This document shows positions 33,090-44,315 of a stretch of DNA of 64,000 nt, piece by piece. Position numbers and translations under genes: made by a program. The stretch's first letter is position 1. Each line of letters begins with the position of its first letter. The DNA comes from Gonocerus acuteangulatus (taxonomy: Eukaryota; Arthropoda; Insecta; Hemiptera; Coreidae), in assembly GCA_946811695.1 (NCBI GenBank), contig OX328126.1, forward strand, positions 86,933,536 to 86,997,535, read 5' to 3'. Below the pieces are notes generated by a model. It saw only the letters and a program-made list of their open reading frames with translations, was not told the origin of the DNA and searched no databases.

Positions 33090-33560
33090 AAACCTTTCTA
33101 CAATAGACACACTAAACTTATCATTTCTTATTAGCAAGAGAATGCCACCACTTGCACGACCGAACTTCCTCACTTTAACTGGAGAAACGGATATACAGAT
33201 GAAGCCTTCTATAGATGTCGGTAGAGAGACTGGTTCTATGACGGTATGATGGGTTTCCAAGCAGCAGAGAAGGTCCAGGCCCGAGATAGCGCCATAAGTA
33301 GATAGGTTATGGAGGCCCCTGGAGTGTGATTTCCTTCATATTGAGAGATCTTGATCTAATGCCGAAAGTCTTCGAGTCAACATTATTCCCAGTTAAGCTG
33401 TGTTCAGTTGGCCGGATGACCCGCCCTTTCTTGATAAAAAATCTTTCATCGAGACTTGTGACGTGGCCTTTCTTCTGAGGACTCTGAACTTGATCCAACT
33501 GTCCTAGCAAATCCTGGTGACGAACCTCCATTGTATGCTGTGCAGGACCAACAGAAGCAG
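33090..33560 (-). pseudogene. Non-LTR endonuclease-domain fragment
   Basis: Minus-strand reading passes through LLCCLETHHTV, then GFICISVSPVKVRKF and GRASGGILLLIRND. ETH corresponds to the ETW/ETH catalytic Glu motif of APE-type endonucleases, and GR.SGG is the conserved strand that follows. Upstream frames (33307-33560) are broken by at least one frameshift. It lies at the 5' end of the insert whose target duplication is visible. Family is not determined. Confidence 0.55.
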
Positions 33561-33572
33561 CAGTGACTCTAC

Positions 33573-33965
33573 AAGCCACTAGACAAGGTAAGCCCTACTA
33601 GGCTCTAAACTGGGCCCCAATACTAGGCGCTAAACTAGGAGCCTCTACTAGGCTCTAGACTAGGCGCCTACACAAGCCACTAGTCTAAGTGCCCCCACTA
33701 CACTCCAGACTAGGCGCCTCCACAAGCCTTTAAACTAGGTGCACTCACTAGACTCCAGACCAGGTGTCTCTACAAGCCACTAGATAAGCTGCCACAACTA
33801 AGCTCCAAATTGGTGGCCCCACTAGGCTCTAGACTGGTGTTCCCACAAGGCATGTATAGGTCTGCCACAAACAAAAGAACTAGACAGTGCGCAGGCGCTG
33901 CAGCCAGCCCATGTCTTTGTGGGCGGACTATGGACTAAGTGCCTACACTAGGCTCTACGTGTATT
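33573..33965. repeat. Degenerate CTAGGCGCC minisatellite, right half
   Basis: Continues the array at 30944-31195, with units such as CTAGGCGCCTACACAAGCCA and CTCCAGACTAGGCGCCTCC. Confidence 0.85.
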
Positions 33966-34002
33966 AACAAAGATCGATTCTAGCAAAGGTATCTGGTAAA
34001 AG

Positions 34003-35115
34003 TCCGACTCGCAGGACCTGCATCATCTTAGCGCGGTTCCTCTTCATATCCCTATATTCATTTGAAAAGCTTAGAATAGTAACAGACAATATTATCCTCG
34101 GCCTTTGTTCACAGGGTTTTATGGCTTTACCTGTTCGGGTCCGCCAGACCCTAGAATCCTCTTCTACAGATACTTCATTTAATACGTTTCAATGACTTGG
34201 AAAATATCAAAATTTTTCACATATTCCTCTGTTCTTTTACTATAGTAATAATTCTATAAATAAAATCAATTAAAAAATAAAATAAAAAAACCAACAGCAT
34301 GAATGCAATTGAAAATATTAAAAAGACGTCATCGAATCTCTTTCTCTTGGCAAGCTATATTTCTAACAATGAATTGTTTTTCTTATTTTACCTAATCTGT
34401 TTCATTGTCAAATACATTATCCAACTATAAGCAATTAAAAAATAACAAGGAATAAAAACAGACAAAAAAAAAACCGTTCGAATAAACTAAATCAATTACT
34501 TCAAAGTTTAAGCACTTATTTCTCCGATTGACATCACCTAATCAAACATTGTTTCAGAGTCTTTTTTGTAGAGAATTTATAAAGCTTTCAAATAATCTCT
34601 ATCCACTTATCACGATTTCCCAACCGTGTTCGAGTAATTAATGAAATTATACGAAGTTCCCAAAACTTTTCATATCTGTTCATAAAATATTTTATTCTAA
34701 CCCTTCCTTAACTCCAAACGTAACCAAAATTTCAACATGTTAGTTTTGATGAAATTCAAACATGCAAAAAATGTTATAACTGAATCCCATGATTCTAAGT
34801 GACCAAACCAAAAACTTGATTTAACAACTTTTTTCCGATTTTCTCAGAATCGGCTAAAGCTATCGACTTTAAAATGGTTTCATTCGTTTTACTAGCCCAA
34901 GAAGCCTATAAAACGAATACTTACAAGCTTATGAACTCAAAAACGTAAGCGTTACGATTTTTTTTCGCGAATTTCGCCCCAAACGCCATCTTCCAAGGGC
35001 GGATTTTGCTGGTTAACAAGCTTGACCTTTCAAATTGGACGACGGATTTTTGTACCAAATTTCATCCAAATCGGACCATCAGGGACGCCAGAAATCCGCG
35101 AACAGACAAATATAA

Positions 35116-35195
<80 letters not shown>

Positions 35196-35328
35196 TTGAA
35201 CCACCGTTATTTTCGGTTTCTAGGGGTTCTGAAACGCGAAATTTTCTAGTCGGCACTTCCGGATTGTTCATGAGATCAACCTTATAATCGGGGTTCCACC
35301 CTATGAAGGGAGGGAGGAACCTCGCTAA
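34003..35328 (+). mobile_element. HINE-like family 1, copy c
   Basis: 5' end TCCGACTCGCAGGACCTGCA at 34003 and 3' end GAGGGAGGAACCTCGCTAA at 35328. Colinear with copy b in its 3' two-thirds (from about 34355). The section just inside the 5' end differs. An (AT)n tract lies at about 35107-35192. Length 1326 bp. Confidence 0.78.
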
Positions 35329-35604
35329 AACCAGGAGTCACCGTAACTACCCAAGTATCTGGCGACCCCGATCTGTCACCTCGACAAACTGCTGTCTCCA
35401 TAGAAGTTATAAAACTTTCCGAATCAGGACTTGAATTTTTTAGTTTCCTTCTGTCCCAGGAATAAAGAAGACGAATTGCTTATGACTTTCAGAAAACTTT
35501 AATACGATATGTTTCTTTTAGAATATACACGTCCGATTCTTTATTTATGTTCTTTTGTTGGTACAAAAATGACATTAATGTTTTTAGCCGGATCTACAAA
35601 AAAG

Positions 35605-36614
35605 TCCGTCCCGCAGGACTGCATCATCTTAGCGCGGTTCCGTTCATATCCCTAGACTAATTTGGAAAGATTAAAATAGAAGCAGTTATTATTTTGGTTC
35701 CACCAGTCTTTTTTTTTAATAAATTATTATAATGGAGTGTCAACCCTTAAGGTCACTAACGCCATTCTTGTGAGTAGTAAAGTCTTGAAAGGTCATGATT
35801 TACAATCTTACCTGGAAGGGTCGGCTACACTAGAAACCTACCCGCTAGTGACAAGGTCTTGGAATCTTGGAAATCTATATTTCTAACAATAAATTGTTTT
35901 TGTTATTTTACTTAACCAGTTTTATTGTCAAATACATTATCCAACTATAAGCAATTAAAAAATAACAAGAAATAAAACAGACAAAAAGAACCATTGGAAT
36001 ACAAAAAAGGTTCTGATGAAAGTTTTGATTAGACGATGTCAATCGGAGAAATAAGTGCTTAAAACTTTAAAGTAATTGATTTCGCTTATTCGAACTGTTC
36101 TTTTTGTCTGTTTTTATTCCTTGTTATTTTTTAACTGCTTATAGTTGGATAATGTATTTGATAATAAATCAGGTTAAGAAAAATAAGAAAAACAATTTAA
36201 TCTTAGTGATATGGATTCCCAAGATATAGCTTTTCAACTGCCTAGCGGGGTCCTTCCTAGGGCGGGTTGGCCTATCCAGGTACGATCGTAAATAAGACCT
36301 TTCTTGAAAGTAAAGATGTAACTGTCAACTTTGGTCCTCCTCTGCCTCCCGGCACTTTCAATGCTGACGAAGGCTACCAATGAGTAGCCGAAACGTCCTA
36401 AATATAGATTTTTTAACAAAAATCGTATTGAGGTTTCTTTAGCCGAATCCCAACCATTCCATCTTTACTTATCACCTCGACGGCTAACTATCTAATCTTC
36501 ATGCTTTCTAGAAATGTGGACCCAAAATAATAACAGCTTCTATTTTAATCATTTTAAATGAGTCTAGAGATAAGAACGGAACCGCGCTAAGATGATGCAG
36601 TTCCTGCGAGTCGG
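35605..36614. mobile_element. Head-to-head pair of HINE-like 5' halves
   Basis: The left end is TCCGTCCCGCAGGACTGCAT on the + strand. The right end is the complementary GATGCAGTTCCTGCGAGTCG. The two ends share about 100 bp, including GAAGCAGTTATTATTTTGG. Internal sequences also mirror: AACTATAAGCAATTAAAAAA near 35943 and ACTGCTTATAGTTGGATAAT near 36138. Both 3' hairpin ends are missing, so the structure is one long inverted repeat of about 1 kb. Confidence 0.75.
36231..36500. mobile_element. Diverged GCCGAATCCCAACC element end
   Basis: Contains GAAGGCTACCAATGAGTAGC, CCGAAACGTCC and TAGCCGAATCCCAACCATTC, followed by ACGGCTAACTATCTAATCTT. It matches, in reverse, the unit of the 62-bp array and so links the array unit to a longer transposon terminus. 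It sits inside the right-hand half of the head-to-head HINE structure. Confidence 0.7.
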
Positions 36615-36639
36615 GCTTTTTGACCTTTGATATAATACT

Positions 36640-37854
36640 CCAAGAAATTGCTAGCCCAAGAAGGTGCTTCAAGTTGGAAGGAAGGTTCTATAGATCTGTT
36701 ACAGCTATGTCTATTTTTTTCTGAACATCTCGTTAGTAAATAGATGAAATAAAATGCTTGGAAGGGAATTGCCTATAATGCAGAAAGAAAGGGAAATATA
36801 AGGGCTGGAGATGAAGGGAAGGTTTGTAAGTGGATTTTACCTCGAGATGTCCAAAGGGTAGGGAGCAGCACATTTTGGGGCAGAGCAAAGTAGGAAAAGA
36901 TGAAACTAGAAAGAGTGAGAGATAAAAGCAAGGAAGGCTGTTAGGTGTTGTATCTGATGTCTGGCGTGTGAACAGTGTGATTGTACGACTTTTCAATAGA
37001 CTACAGTTCGGTGGAGATTTCATAGCAAATAAGGTTAGCAAATAGAACTATCGTATAGATTTTAGTGTGCGAAAACGTTCGCGGGCTGCGTATATGGTTT
37101 AAAATAGAACCACCAAGATACAAGGCTTTGATGTTTGGTGCCACACTCTTTGATCATCGTCGCCACTAGGCTTACTCGCTCACTTCGGCATTTGAGTGAG
37201 TGTGATATTATATTTTTTTAATGGAATTTTACAAATTGTCCGGTATGCCAGATCCAATCTAAAAGTGGCTCGGTTCTTGTCCAAGTCTAGATGGACACGG
37301 AATTTACAAAGCCAACATCCAAAACACAACTAGTGAATAACATTTTTCATGTTCCATCCTACACAAAAGAACATCATCACAAGCCGTCTCAGGTGAACTG
37401 AAATGGTAGGCAAAACTTGAAAACAAGAGGAGGACTAGTGCTTTCTGCAGGGACAAAGCAACCTTTGACAATGTTGATATGGTGACTAACACACTCTACA
37501 GAAATAATAAGACTTGCAGAAACCTTTGTCTGTAATTCTTAACGTTTTTATATAAATTTCTTATGTTTTGTTTCAATATTTTTCAAAAAAATTAACAATC
37601 TATTCTAATGACATCTTGAAAAAAATTATGTATTCGGAGCCACAGACCAAGACGACAGAAAAACACAACGAAAATATTTTACTCCGCCTCATTTTGGCAC
37701 AAAAACGTTTACAAACTAAGTTAAATAAATATACATAATTTACTCAAAATCGGTTACAGATGTCAGATGGTTTTATTCGATTACTTATTTTAAAATTGTA
37801 ACTTTATATAAGTTAATTTAATTTAAATTTTAACGTCCATTATTATTAACTGTG
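36640..37854. other. Intronic sequence, nothing recognised
   Basis: Open frames of 60-100 codons (for example 36733-37041 on the minus strand) have no recognisable motif. No repeat boundary is seen. Confidence 0.4.
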
Positions 37855-37985
37855 AATTTTGGGACGAGTTATCTACAGGTTACCACCCTTTTCTAGTCAG
37901 AATAGGGCTGAGATGCCTTTTCTTTTTTCTAATGAAAAACCACCACCCCATAGTAGGAATCGAACTCACGACCTTTGGCACGAAG
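37855..37985 (-). mobile_element. tRNA-like SINE, second family
   Basis: Minus-strand B-box-like GTCGTGAGTTCGATTCCTAC follows a pyrimidine-rich body. The opposite end carries GGTTACCACCCTTTTCTAG, similar to the diverged copy near 8180. Its 5' edge abuts the Helitron at 37990. Confidence 0.55.
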
Positions 37986-37989
37986 TGTA

Positions 37990-38407
37990 TCTATATATAT
38001 AAAAATCACGTGCCTGTCTGTTATCTGTTTGTTCCTTACACAAATCCACACCGTTTGACCGATTTTGACCAAACTTGGCACACTGGTAGGTCTTGATCCG
38101 GGAAGTCTCGTAGTCTAGGTCAAAAATCTCTACCAGCTGTCTGTTTGTATGTTTGTTCCTTGTACAAATGCACACCGTTTGACCGATTTTGACCAAACTT
38201 GGCACACACCTATATCTTGATCCAGGGGGTGTTATAGGCCAGGTTAAAATCGTCTAGAACTTACAGTTCGGAGGTAACGCGTTCGAAACTGTGAACCCGA
38301 ACATTTTGTGTTATTAGATTTTAATATTACTTATTTGGTTTCAAATTAATTTTGGATTTTATACATGCAGAAAGTAGGGGTAGCATGGCACGCCGGGCAA
38401 AAGCTAG
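37990..38407 (+). mobile_element. Complete short Helitron (nonautonomous)
   Basis: Host A|T junction with TCTATATATATAAAAATCAC at the 5' end and GCACGCCGGGCAAAAGCTAG at the 3' end, next base T. This A|TC...CTAG|T layout is diagnostic of Helitrons. There is no target duplication. The interior has two copies of a ~125-bp module containing ACCGTTTGACCGATTTTGAC. The 418-bp length and lack of Rep/helicase make it nonautonomous. Confidence 0.92.
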
Positions 38408-38794
38408 TAAATTAAAAATATTCAGAAATGTAACACTACTGCCTTATTTATGTTATATAAAAAGTTATATACATGTTTAATATTTAGGAATGGAAGGAAG
38501 ACGTTTATTACATGAAGCTTGATTGAACAGCTGTAATATTGTTTTGTTTTTTTTATTTAATGAGTTTTTGAAAGATTGTAGATTGTGTGAGCTAATTAGA
38601 AGGATGTTGATTTATTCATCAAAGGCTATAAAATAGATTGGTGGAATAGCCTTTATAAGTCCTAAATGAATGAGCAGGCTATAAAGGTATAAAGCCTTTT
38701 AGTGGCTCCAGTTAATCAGCTCTCTTCATTCCGGGGTCTTGCTCTTTATTCTGGGCCCTATTTAGTTTTTATTATTCCGCCTTAAACACCTTAT
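38408..38794. other. Intronic sequence, nothing recognised
   Basis: AT-rich spacer between the Helitron and the 76-bp array. Confidence 0.35.
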
Positions 38795-39246
38795 TCTCTT
38801 ATATCTATACATGTTCCTCTTCCTTTCCCTCCCTCTCTCTCTTTTTTTTTTTTTCATAAATATACCTTATTCTCTTATATCTATGTATACATGTTCCTCT
38901 TCCTTTCCCTCCCTCTCTCTCTTTCTTTTTCATAAATATACCTTATTCTCTTATATCTATGTATACATGTTCCTCTTCCTTTCCCTCCCTCTCTCTCTTT
39001 CTTTTTCATAAATATACCTTATTCTCTTATATCTATGTATACATGTTCCTCTTCCTTTCCCTCCCTCTCTCTCTTTCTTTTTCATAAATATACCTTATTC
39101 TCTTATATCTATGTATACATGTTCCTCTTCCTTTCCCTCCCTCTCTCTCTTTCTTTTTCATAAATATACCTTATTCTCTTATATCTATGTATACATGTTC
39201 CTCTTCCTTTCCCTCCCTTTCTCTCTTTCTTTTTCATAAATATACC
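38795..39246. repeat. 76-bp minisatellite, ~6 copies
   Basis: Units contain CCTTATTCTCTTATATCTAT, GTATACATGTTCCTCTTCC and a TCTCTCTTTC run. Copies are nearly identical. The first differs in its T run. Confidence 0.96.
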
Positions 39247-39603
39247 TTCGTAACTTTTAAATGTTTTCTACTACATATATATTTGTCAAATACCACTCAC
39301 TCACGCACTCACTGACCTATCATCGCCCAACCGTAACCACATGACAGAAAAATTTGAAATTTTGCATGGGCGCTCCCTTTAGAACGTAAACACTGACTAA
39401 GAAAGGAATTTTTGATATTCGAATTTTTAAGTATTTTTAGAGGAGAGTGAATTTTTGTTTGTATAGAGAGCAGGCAAACCAAGGCAGCAAGCGTTGCTAG
39501 GACAACAGGTCAGCTGTTACCGTACTGTATATATTTCATAATATTATTTCTATTTTATCTTCATTTCAACTACGATGGCAGACCGTGAATTACTAGAAAT
39601 AAA

Positions 39604-40655
39604 GGTAAAAATGAAGTTTCACGCCTTCAAAACCGATTTCTTTCAAGTTTTGTACGATAACGTATTTTGATGCACTAAACACGAATACGATTAAAAAAAA
39701 ACTTTCGCATTTAACTAGGAAAGAAGTTATTAAGCACTAAAGTTCACTGTTATGCAGGTTATGAGAGCTAATGTAAACAAACTAAATTTGTCAACATGCG
39801 CATGCGCGGGTATAGAAAAGTTCGTAATAAGGAAGTTTCATTGAAATTTACCATAAATTATCTAAATTCATCAGCAGTTATTTATTCACAATCATTTTTT
39901 TAAATAATGAAACACTCTTCACATTTCTTGTTTCGTTCATGAAAAGTATTATATAACAGAAATCCCTTAATAATTAGCTAATGCCTTTATAATTATCGTT
40001 CTAATTCGCCCCAGTCAATCCAACTCGCTAAAATTAATAGAATTCTATTAATTTTAGCGAGTTGGATTGACTGGGGCTTTGTTATCTTCTTGAGCGAGCG
40101 TAGCGAGCGGAAACGCATAGTACGTATGCCCTTAAGCGACAGGTGACGACGGGTGAGGATGCCATTAAAATTAACAATATTTTTGAATAAATGGTTTCTG
40201 AACATTTCAAATGAGAGTTCTCTGTTTCCCAATGTTACATATCTGCGCATTCGCGTGTTTACAAATACGCTGTTGGCGCCTAGTTTTATAACCTTCCTAA
40301 CTTTAGTGCTTAATTCTATTAATTTTAGCTAGTTGGATTGACTGGGGTTTTGTTATCTTCTTGAGCGAGCGTAGCGAGCGGAAACGCATAGCATGTATGC
40401 CTTAAAGTCGTCATGTATGCCTTTAAGTCGTCATTTATGCCTTAAAGTCATGTATGCCTTAAAATCGTCACAAATTTAGTTGTTTACATTAGCTCTCATA
40501 ACCTGCACAACAGTGAACTTTAGTGCTTAATAACTTCTTTTCTAGTTAAATGCGAAAGCTTTTTTTTATCGTATTCGTGTTTAGTGCATCAAAATACGTT
40601 ATCGTACAAAATTTGAAAGAAATCGGTTTTGAAGGCGTGAAACTTCATTTTTACC
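39604..40655. mobile_element. MULE-like element with ~185-bp TIRs and 8-bp duplication
   Basis: The ends GGTAAAAATGAAGTTTCACG and CGTGAAACTTCATTTTTACC extend inward as inverted repeats of about 185 bp. Exact 8-bp duplications GAAATAAA lie at 39596-39603 and 40656-40663. The paralogous unit at 41289-41296 keeps a single uninterrupted GAAATAAA, showing the pre-insertion site. Long TIRs and an 8-bp duplication suggest Mutator-like elements. No transposase is encoded. The interior includes a 70-bp palindrome and two direct copies of a segment with GAGCGAGCGTAGCGAGCGG. Confidence 0.9.
40008..40077. repeat. Perfect 70-bp palindrome
   Basis: Centred on GAATTC at 40040-40045 with no spacer. Each arm ends at GCCCCAGTCAATCC. 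The right arm sequence is repeated directly near 40315 with a few changes. Confidence 0.95.
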
Positions 40656-41738
40656 GAAATAAACTGTGATTTTGTCCCTGACAGAGTTTACTTTTTACCT
40701 GGTGATGGTCTATCCGTGGTAATAATATCCCAAACTCTTAAACTCCTGTTATTGGTAACCTGTAGATAACGGGTTATCTCTTGGTTATCTGTTTCTTGAC
40801 ACTGGCCCGGAGCGCCCCAATGTCCAGAAACATTATACTTTGATTACTTAACAATTGACGGAAACCGTGCTACAATAAACTGCACACAATTATATACACA
40901 GTAGCGTTCATTTTGATGTTACATTATTTAACGTAATGAAATAACTACTTATTGCCGTGACGAAGCAGCAGGACTGTACATTTGTCAAATACCACTCACT
41001 GACCTATCATCGCCCAACCCAAACCAGTTGACAGAAAAATTTGAAATTTTCCATGGACACTTCCTTTAAGATGTAAACACTAACTAAGAAAGTTTTTTTT
41101 ATACTCAAATGTTTAAGTATTATTAGAGAGGTTTGAATTTTTAGTTGATTTTAGAGAGAGCATGGACGCCTAGGCAGCATGCGTTGCTAGGACGATGACA
41201 GTTCAGCTGTTACCGTACTGTATCTATTTCATAATATTATTTCTATTTGCGGTTCATTTCAACTATAATGGCACACCTTGAATTAATAGAAATAAACTGT
41301 GATTTTGTCCCTCATAGAGTTTACGCTATACCTGGCATCCGAGGTAATAATACATGTATCCCGAACCCTTGCACAGCCTCCTCACCCATCAGCATCCCCA
41401 GACAGAACGCTTCTTGGTAATGCTCGCAAATATAATGGGTGTTTCCAAATGACATCTTGGAAACATAAATTTTTAAATTTTAACGTCCATTTATTATTGG
41501 CAACGAATTTTAAACTGAACTGGTTCCTATAGATAACGGGTTATCTCTACGATATCTGTTTGAGCGCCCCAGTGTCAAGAAACATTATACTTTGATTACT
41601 TATCAATTGATGAATAACATATATTATAACGGGAACCTCGCTATAATAAACTGCACAAAATTATGTAGTAGCGTTAATTTTGATGATACATTTTTTAACG
41701 GGATAAAATAACTACTTATCTGCCGTGACGAAGCACAG

Positions 41739-42300
41739 CTATTCAACTAGTCCTATACAAGTATAAAACAATACACAGACAAGTACAATGAACGAAAGAA
41801 ACCATATATCTGAGAAAATATAGAAGTTAATGTTGCCCATGAATGCAACTATGAAATACAATTCTATTTGATTCAAGGAGAGAGCCCTGTATTTGTCGTT
41901 CTGTAATTCCAATACGGCTTTCTCCGGTGAAACCTTCTAGCTGAAATTGTCCTCCGCACAATAGCAGCCTTAGACAAATAGTTGAATAGTAGTAACTGAA
42001 TTTACAATCACCAAGTGTTCGTTCGCCTTTGTTGGAAGAAACATAATTAGTCGGACATGAGACCTGCACATGATGGCGGTGCTCCTTTGTAGGGCGAAAC
42101 AGCTTGAATCATTCAAAGGAAATTTTCTAATAGCTTATTTACAAGAGTCGATAAACCTGAATATTTTTGAGAATTCATACAAAAATCGACATCCTAACAA
42201 ATCAAAACATGTGACACTTAGGCAGAAGATCATTTCGCTATTAAATTTATTGGAGACTTTTCACAAATTACAGAACCCGACATGAAACAGGTTACACGTA
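41739..42300. other. Intronic sequence, nothing recognised
   Basis: A 71-codon frame (42070-42282) precedes the Jockey-like tail but shows no motif I recognise. Confidence 0.35.
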
Positions 42301-42660
42301 CTCAATAAATGGCAGGCTGAATGGTTATCTTTGAATGAAAACAAGCTTCGGGAGATAAAGCCATTCATAGCAAAATGGAACTCCAGCAATAGAACCTGCC
42401 GGAGAGATGAAGTAGTCCTTACAAGACTTAGAATTGGACATACACTACTAACTCACTCTTACTTAATGACAAAACAAGACATACCACTATGTACAGAATG
42501 CAATAAGACATTAACACTAAAACACTTACTAAAAGACTGCAGGATACGTGAAAACATCAACATGCCACATGATATGTACGAACTTTTGACAGATGGTAGC
42601 CCACACATATCCATTATTTTACATTTTTTAAAACAGATAAACATGTACGAGCAAATTTAG
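42301..42660 (+). pseudogene. Jockey-like ORF2 C-terminus
   Basis: Open frame with WQAEWLSLNENKLREIKP, VVLTRLRIGHTLLTHSYLM and a Cys/His knuckle, CTECNKTLTLKHLLKDC, ending MYELLTDGSPHISIILH. The W...W.....KLREIK, LTRLRIGHT.LTH and C..C.....H.L..C blocks are characteristic of Jockey-clade ORF2 tails. The last 30 residues pair with those of the copy at 4356-5975. 5'-truncated and followed by an AT-rich 3' UTR. Confidence 0.88.
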
Positions 42661-42806
42661 AAAACCTTATACTAATATGTTTCACCATTTATTAAATTTT
42701 ATTTGTACAAAATGGACCGAAAAGATCGAATTTTAGTTTACTGAAAATAATTTATTAAATTTACCACCTTTTTGTTTATAATTTTATAGCTGACGTTTTA
42801 TGTTTT

Positions 42807-42880
<74 letters not shown>

Positions 42881-42883
<3 letters not shown>

Positions 42884-43033
42884 AGCGGTTATCAGATAAC
42901 CCCCAATGTTAAGTGTATAGGATTTACAACTTACAAGAATGAATTGCAGTTTTCAATTGCGAGAGAACACTTAATAATGTTTTATTTATTTTTTTAAAAC
43001 ATGTGTTTTTTTGGGGGTTATCTGATAACCGCT

Positions 43034-43036
<3 letters not shown>
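42881..43036. mobile_element. 156-bp MITE inside an (AT)n microsatellite
   Basis: Perfect 26-bp inverted ends start TGTAGCGGTTATCAGATAAC on both sides. The element is embedded in a long (AT)n microsatellite (about 42811-43088). Target duplication cannot be read because the site is AT repeats, but TA is compatible. The interior is AT-rich and non-coding. Confidence 0.9.
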
Positions 43037-43089
<53 letters not shown>

Positions 43090-43090
<1 letters not shown>

Positions 43091-43649
43091 TTTTTGCCAT
43101 TCTTTTTAATGTTTCTAAATTTGGATTTTTAGATCTTTTAATTTTTTTGCACCCTAGGTGTTTATAGAGCAAATCGCCCTGTTGCGGGCTCTGAAATCAA
43201 AAAAATAAATTATAAATCGTTTCAGAAATAAGTGTCAATGATTTTCGTGAACCGGAACATAAGTCATTAAATAGTATAATAAACACGAGTAGGTGAGATG
43301 GAAACCCCGTCCGTTCCACAGGAAGATATTTTTCAGGAAGCTAAAAATACCCAAAACAATGTCTTGTAGAGTGGCAAGATAAACTTTTTTTTCTCCTTCG
43401 AAAGGTACAGCTTTATCTACAGCTTTGTGGTATAGTTCAACATGTGCTGCAAAATAGCGTTAACATATCTACCTTTTAGAATCTAATGCCATCTCAATTT
43501 TACAAAAAAATCGAGGGACCGAGTTTTGCACCTCGCCTCCTCCAATGTAACGTACTGCTCGGTATTCAGCGTTTATGTAGTATAAAACAGCATTCAAATC
43601 GGTCATTCGTTCGAAATTACAATTCCAGATTCGAGATTTGTATGAAAAA
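43090..43649. other. Intronic sequence, nothing recognised
   Basis: AT-rich spacer with no motif, ending at the Helitron 3' boundary. Confidence 0.35.
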
Positions 43650-44315
43650 CTAGCCGTTACCCGTGGCGTGCCATGCTACGCCTACTTTCTGCGTATAGAA
43701 AAGCCTAAATAAATTAGACACCAAATAAGTATTATTAAAATCTAATAACACGAATCTGTAACTGTTATGAACCCGTGGCCTCCCAACTATGAGTCCTAGA
43801 CGACTTTGACCTAACCTATAACACCCCCTGTATCAAGGCATACATGTATACCAAGTTTCGTAAAAATTGGTCTAACGGTGTGGATTTGTATAAGGGACAA
43901 ACATACAGACAGACTGCTGGTAGATTTTTTCGACCTAGCCTACGGCACTCCCCAGATTAAGATCTACCTGTGTACCGAGTTTAGTCAAAATGGGACGAAC
44001 GGTGTGGATTTGTATAAGGGACAAACATACAGACAGACAGCTGGTAGACGTTTTTGACTTAGCCTACGACACTCCCCAAATTAAGATCTACATGTGTACC
44101 GAGTTTAGTCGAAATCGGACGAACGTTTGGATTTGTATAAGGGACAAACATACAGACAGACAGCTGGTAGATTTTTTTGACCTAGCCTAGGAGATTTCTC
44201 GTATCAAGACCTACCATTATTCCAAGTTTGGTCAAAATCGGTCAAACGGTGTAGATTTGTATAAGGAACAAACAAACAGAAAAACAGACAGACACGTGAT
44301 TTTTATATATATAGA
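43650..44315 (-). mobile_element. Complete Helitron with three internal repeats
   Basis: On the minus strand the 5' end is TCTATATATATAAAAATCAC (44315 downward) and the 3' end is CCACGGGTAACGGCTAG, ending at 43650. Host bases A and T flank it. Three tandem ~130-bp modules contain GTGTGGATTTGTATAAGGGA and CAGACAG, so this copy is longer than 37990-38407. No coding sequence. Confidence 0.9.

Larger units (their letters stand above)
31196..33560 (-). mobile_element. Non-LTR retrotransposon insert in the minisatellite
   Basis: Flanked by an exact 12-bp direct repeat CAGTGACTCTAC (31184-31195 and 33561-33572), with CTAGGCGCC minisatellite on both sides. The low-coordinate end is T-rich (TATTTTTTTATTTTATTTAT), which is an A-rich 3' tail on the minus strand. 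The high-coordinate end carries an endonuclease-like fragment. Most of the interior is occupied by a later HINE copy and a foldback. ORF2 is therefore largely deleted. Confidence 0.72.
39282..41738. repeat. Tandem duplication of a ~0.7-kb unit
   Basis: Unit 1 (39282-40980) and unit 2 (40981-41738) start with TTTGTCAAATACCACTCACT and end with TGCCGTGACGAAGCA. Shared landmarks include GACCTATCATCGCCCAACC and AACATTATACTTTGATTACT. Unit 1 is lengthened by the insert at 39604-40655. Unit 2 has an extra ~120 bp near 41360-41480. The unit may itself be a transposon of unknown type. Confidence 0.88.

Noticed and set aside
33307..33579. 90-codon minus-strand frame as an independent gene
   Set aside because: It crosses the target duplication into the minisatellite and is better explained as the frameshifted start of the retrotransposon endonuclease region.
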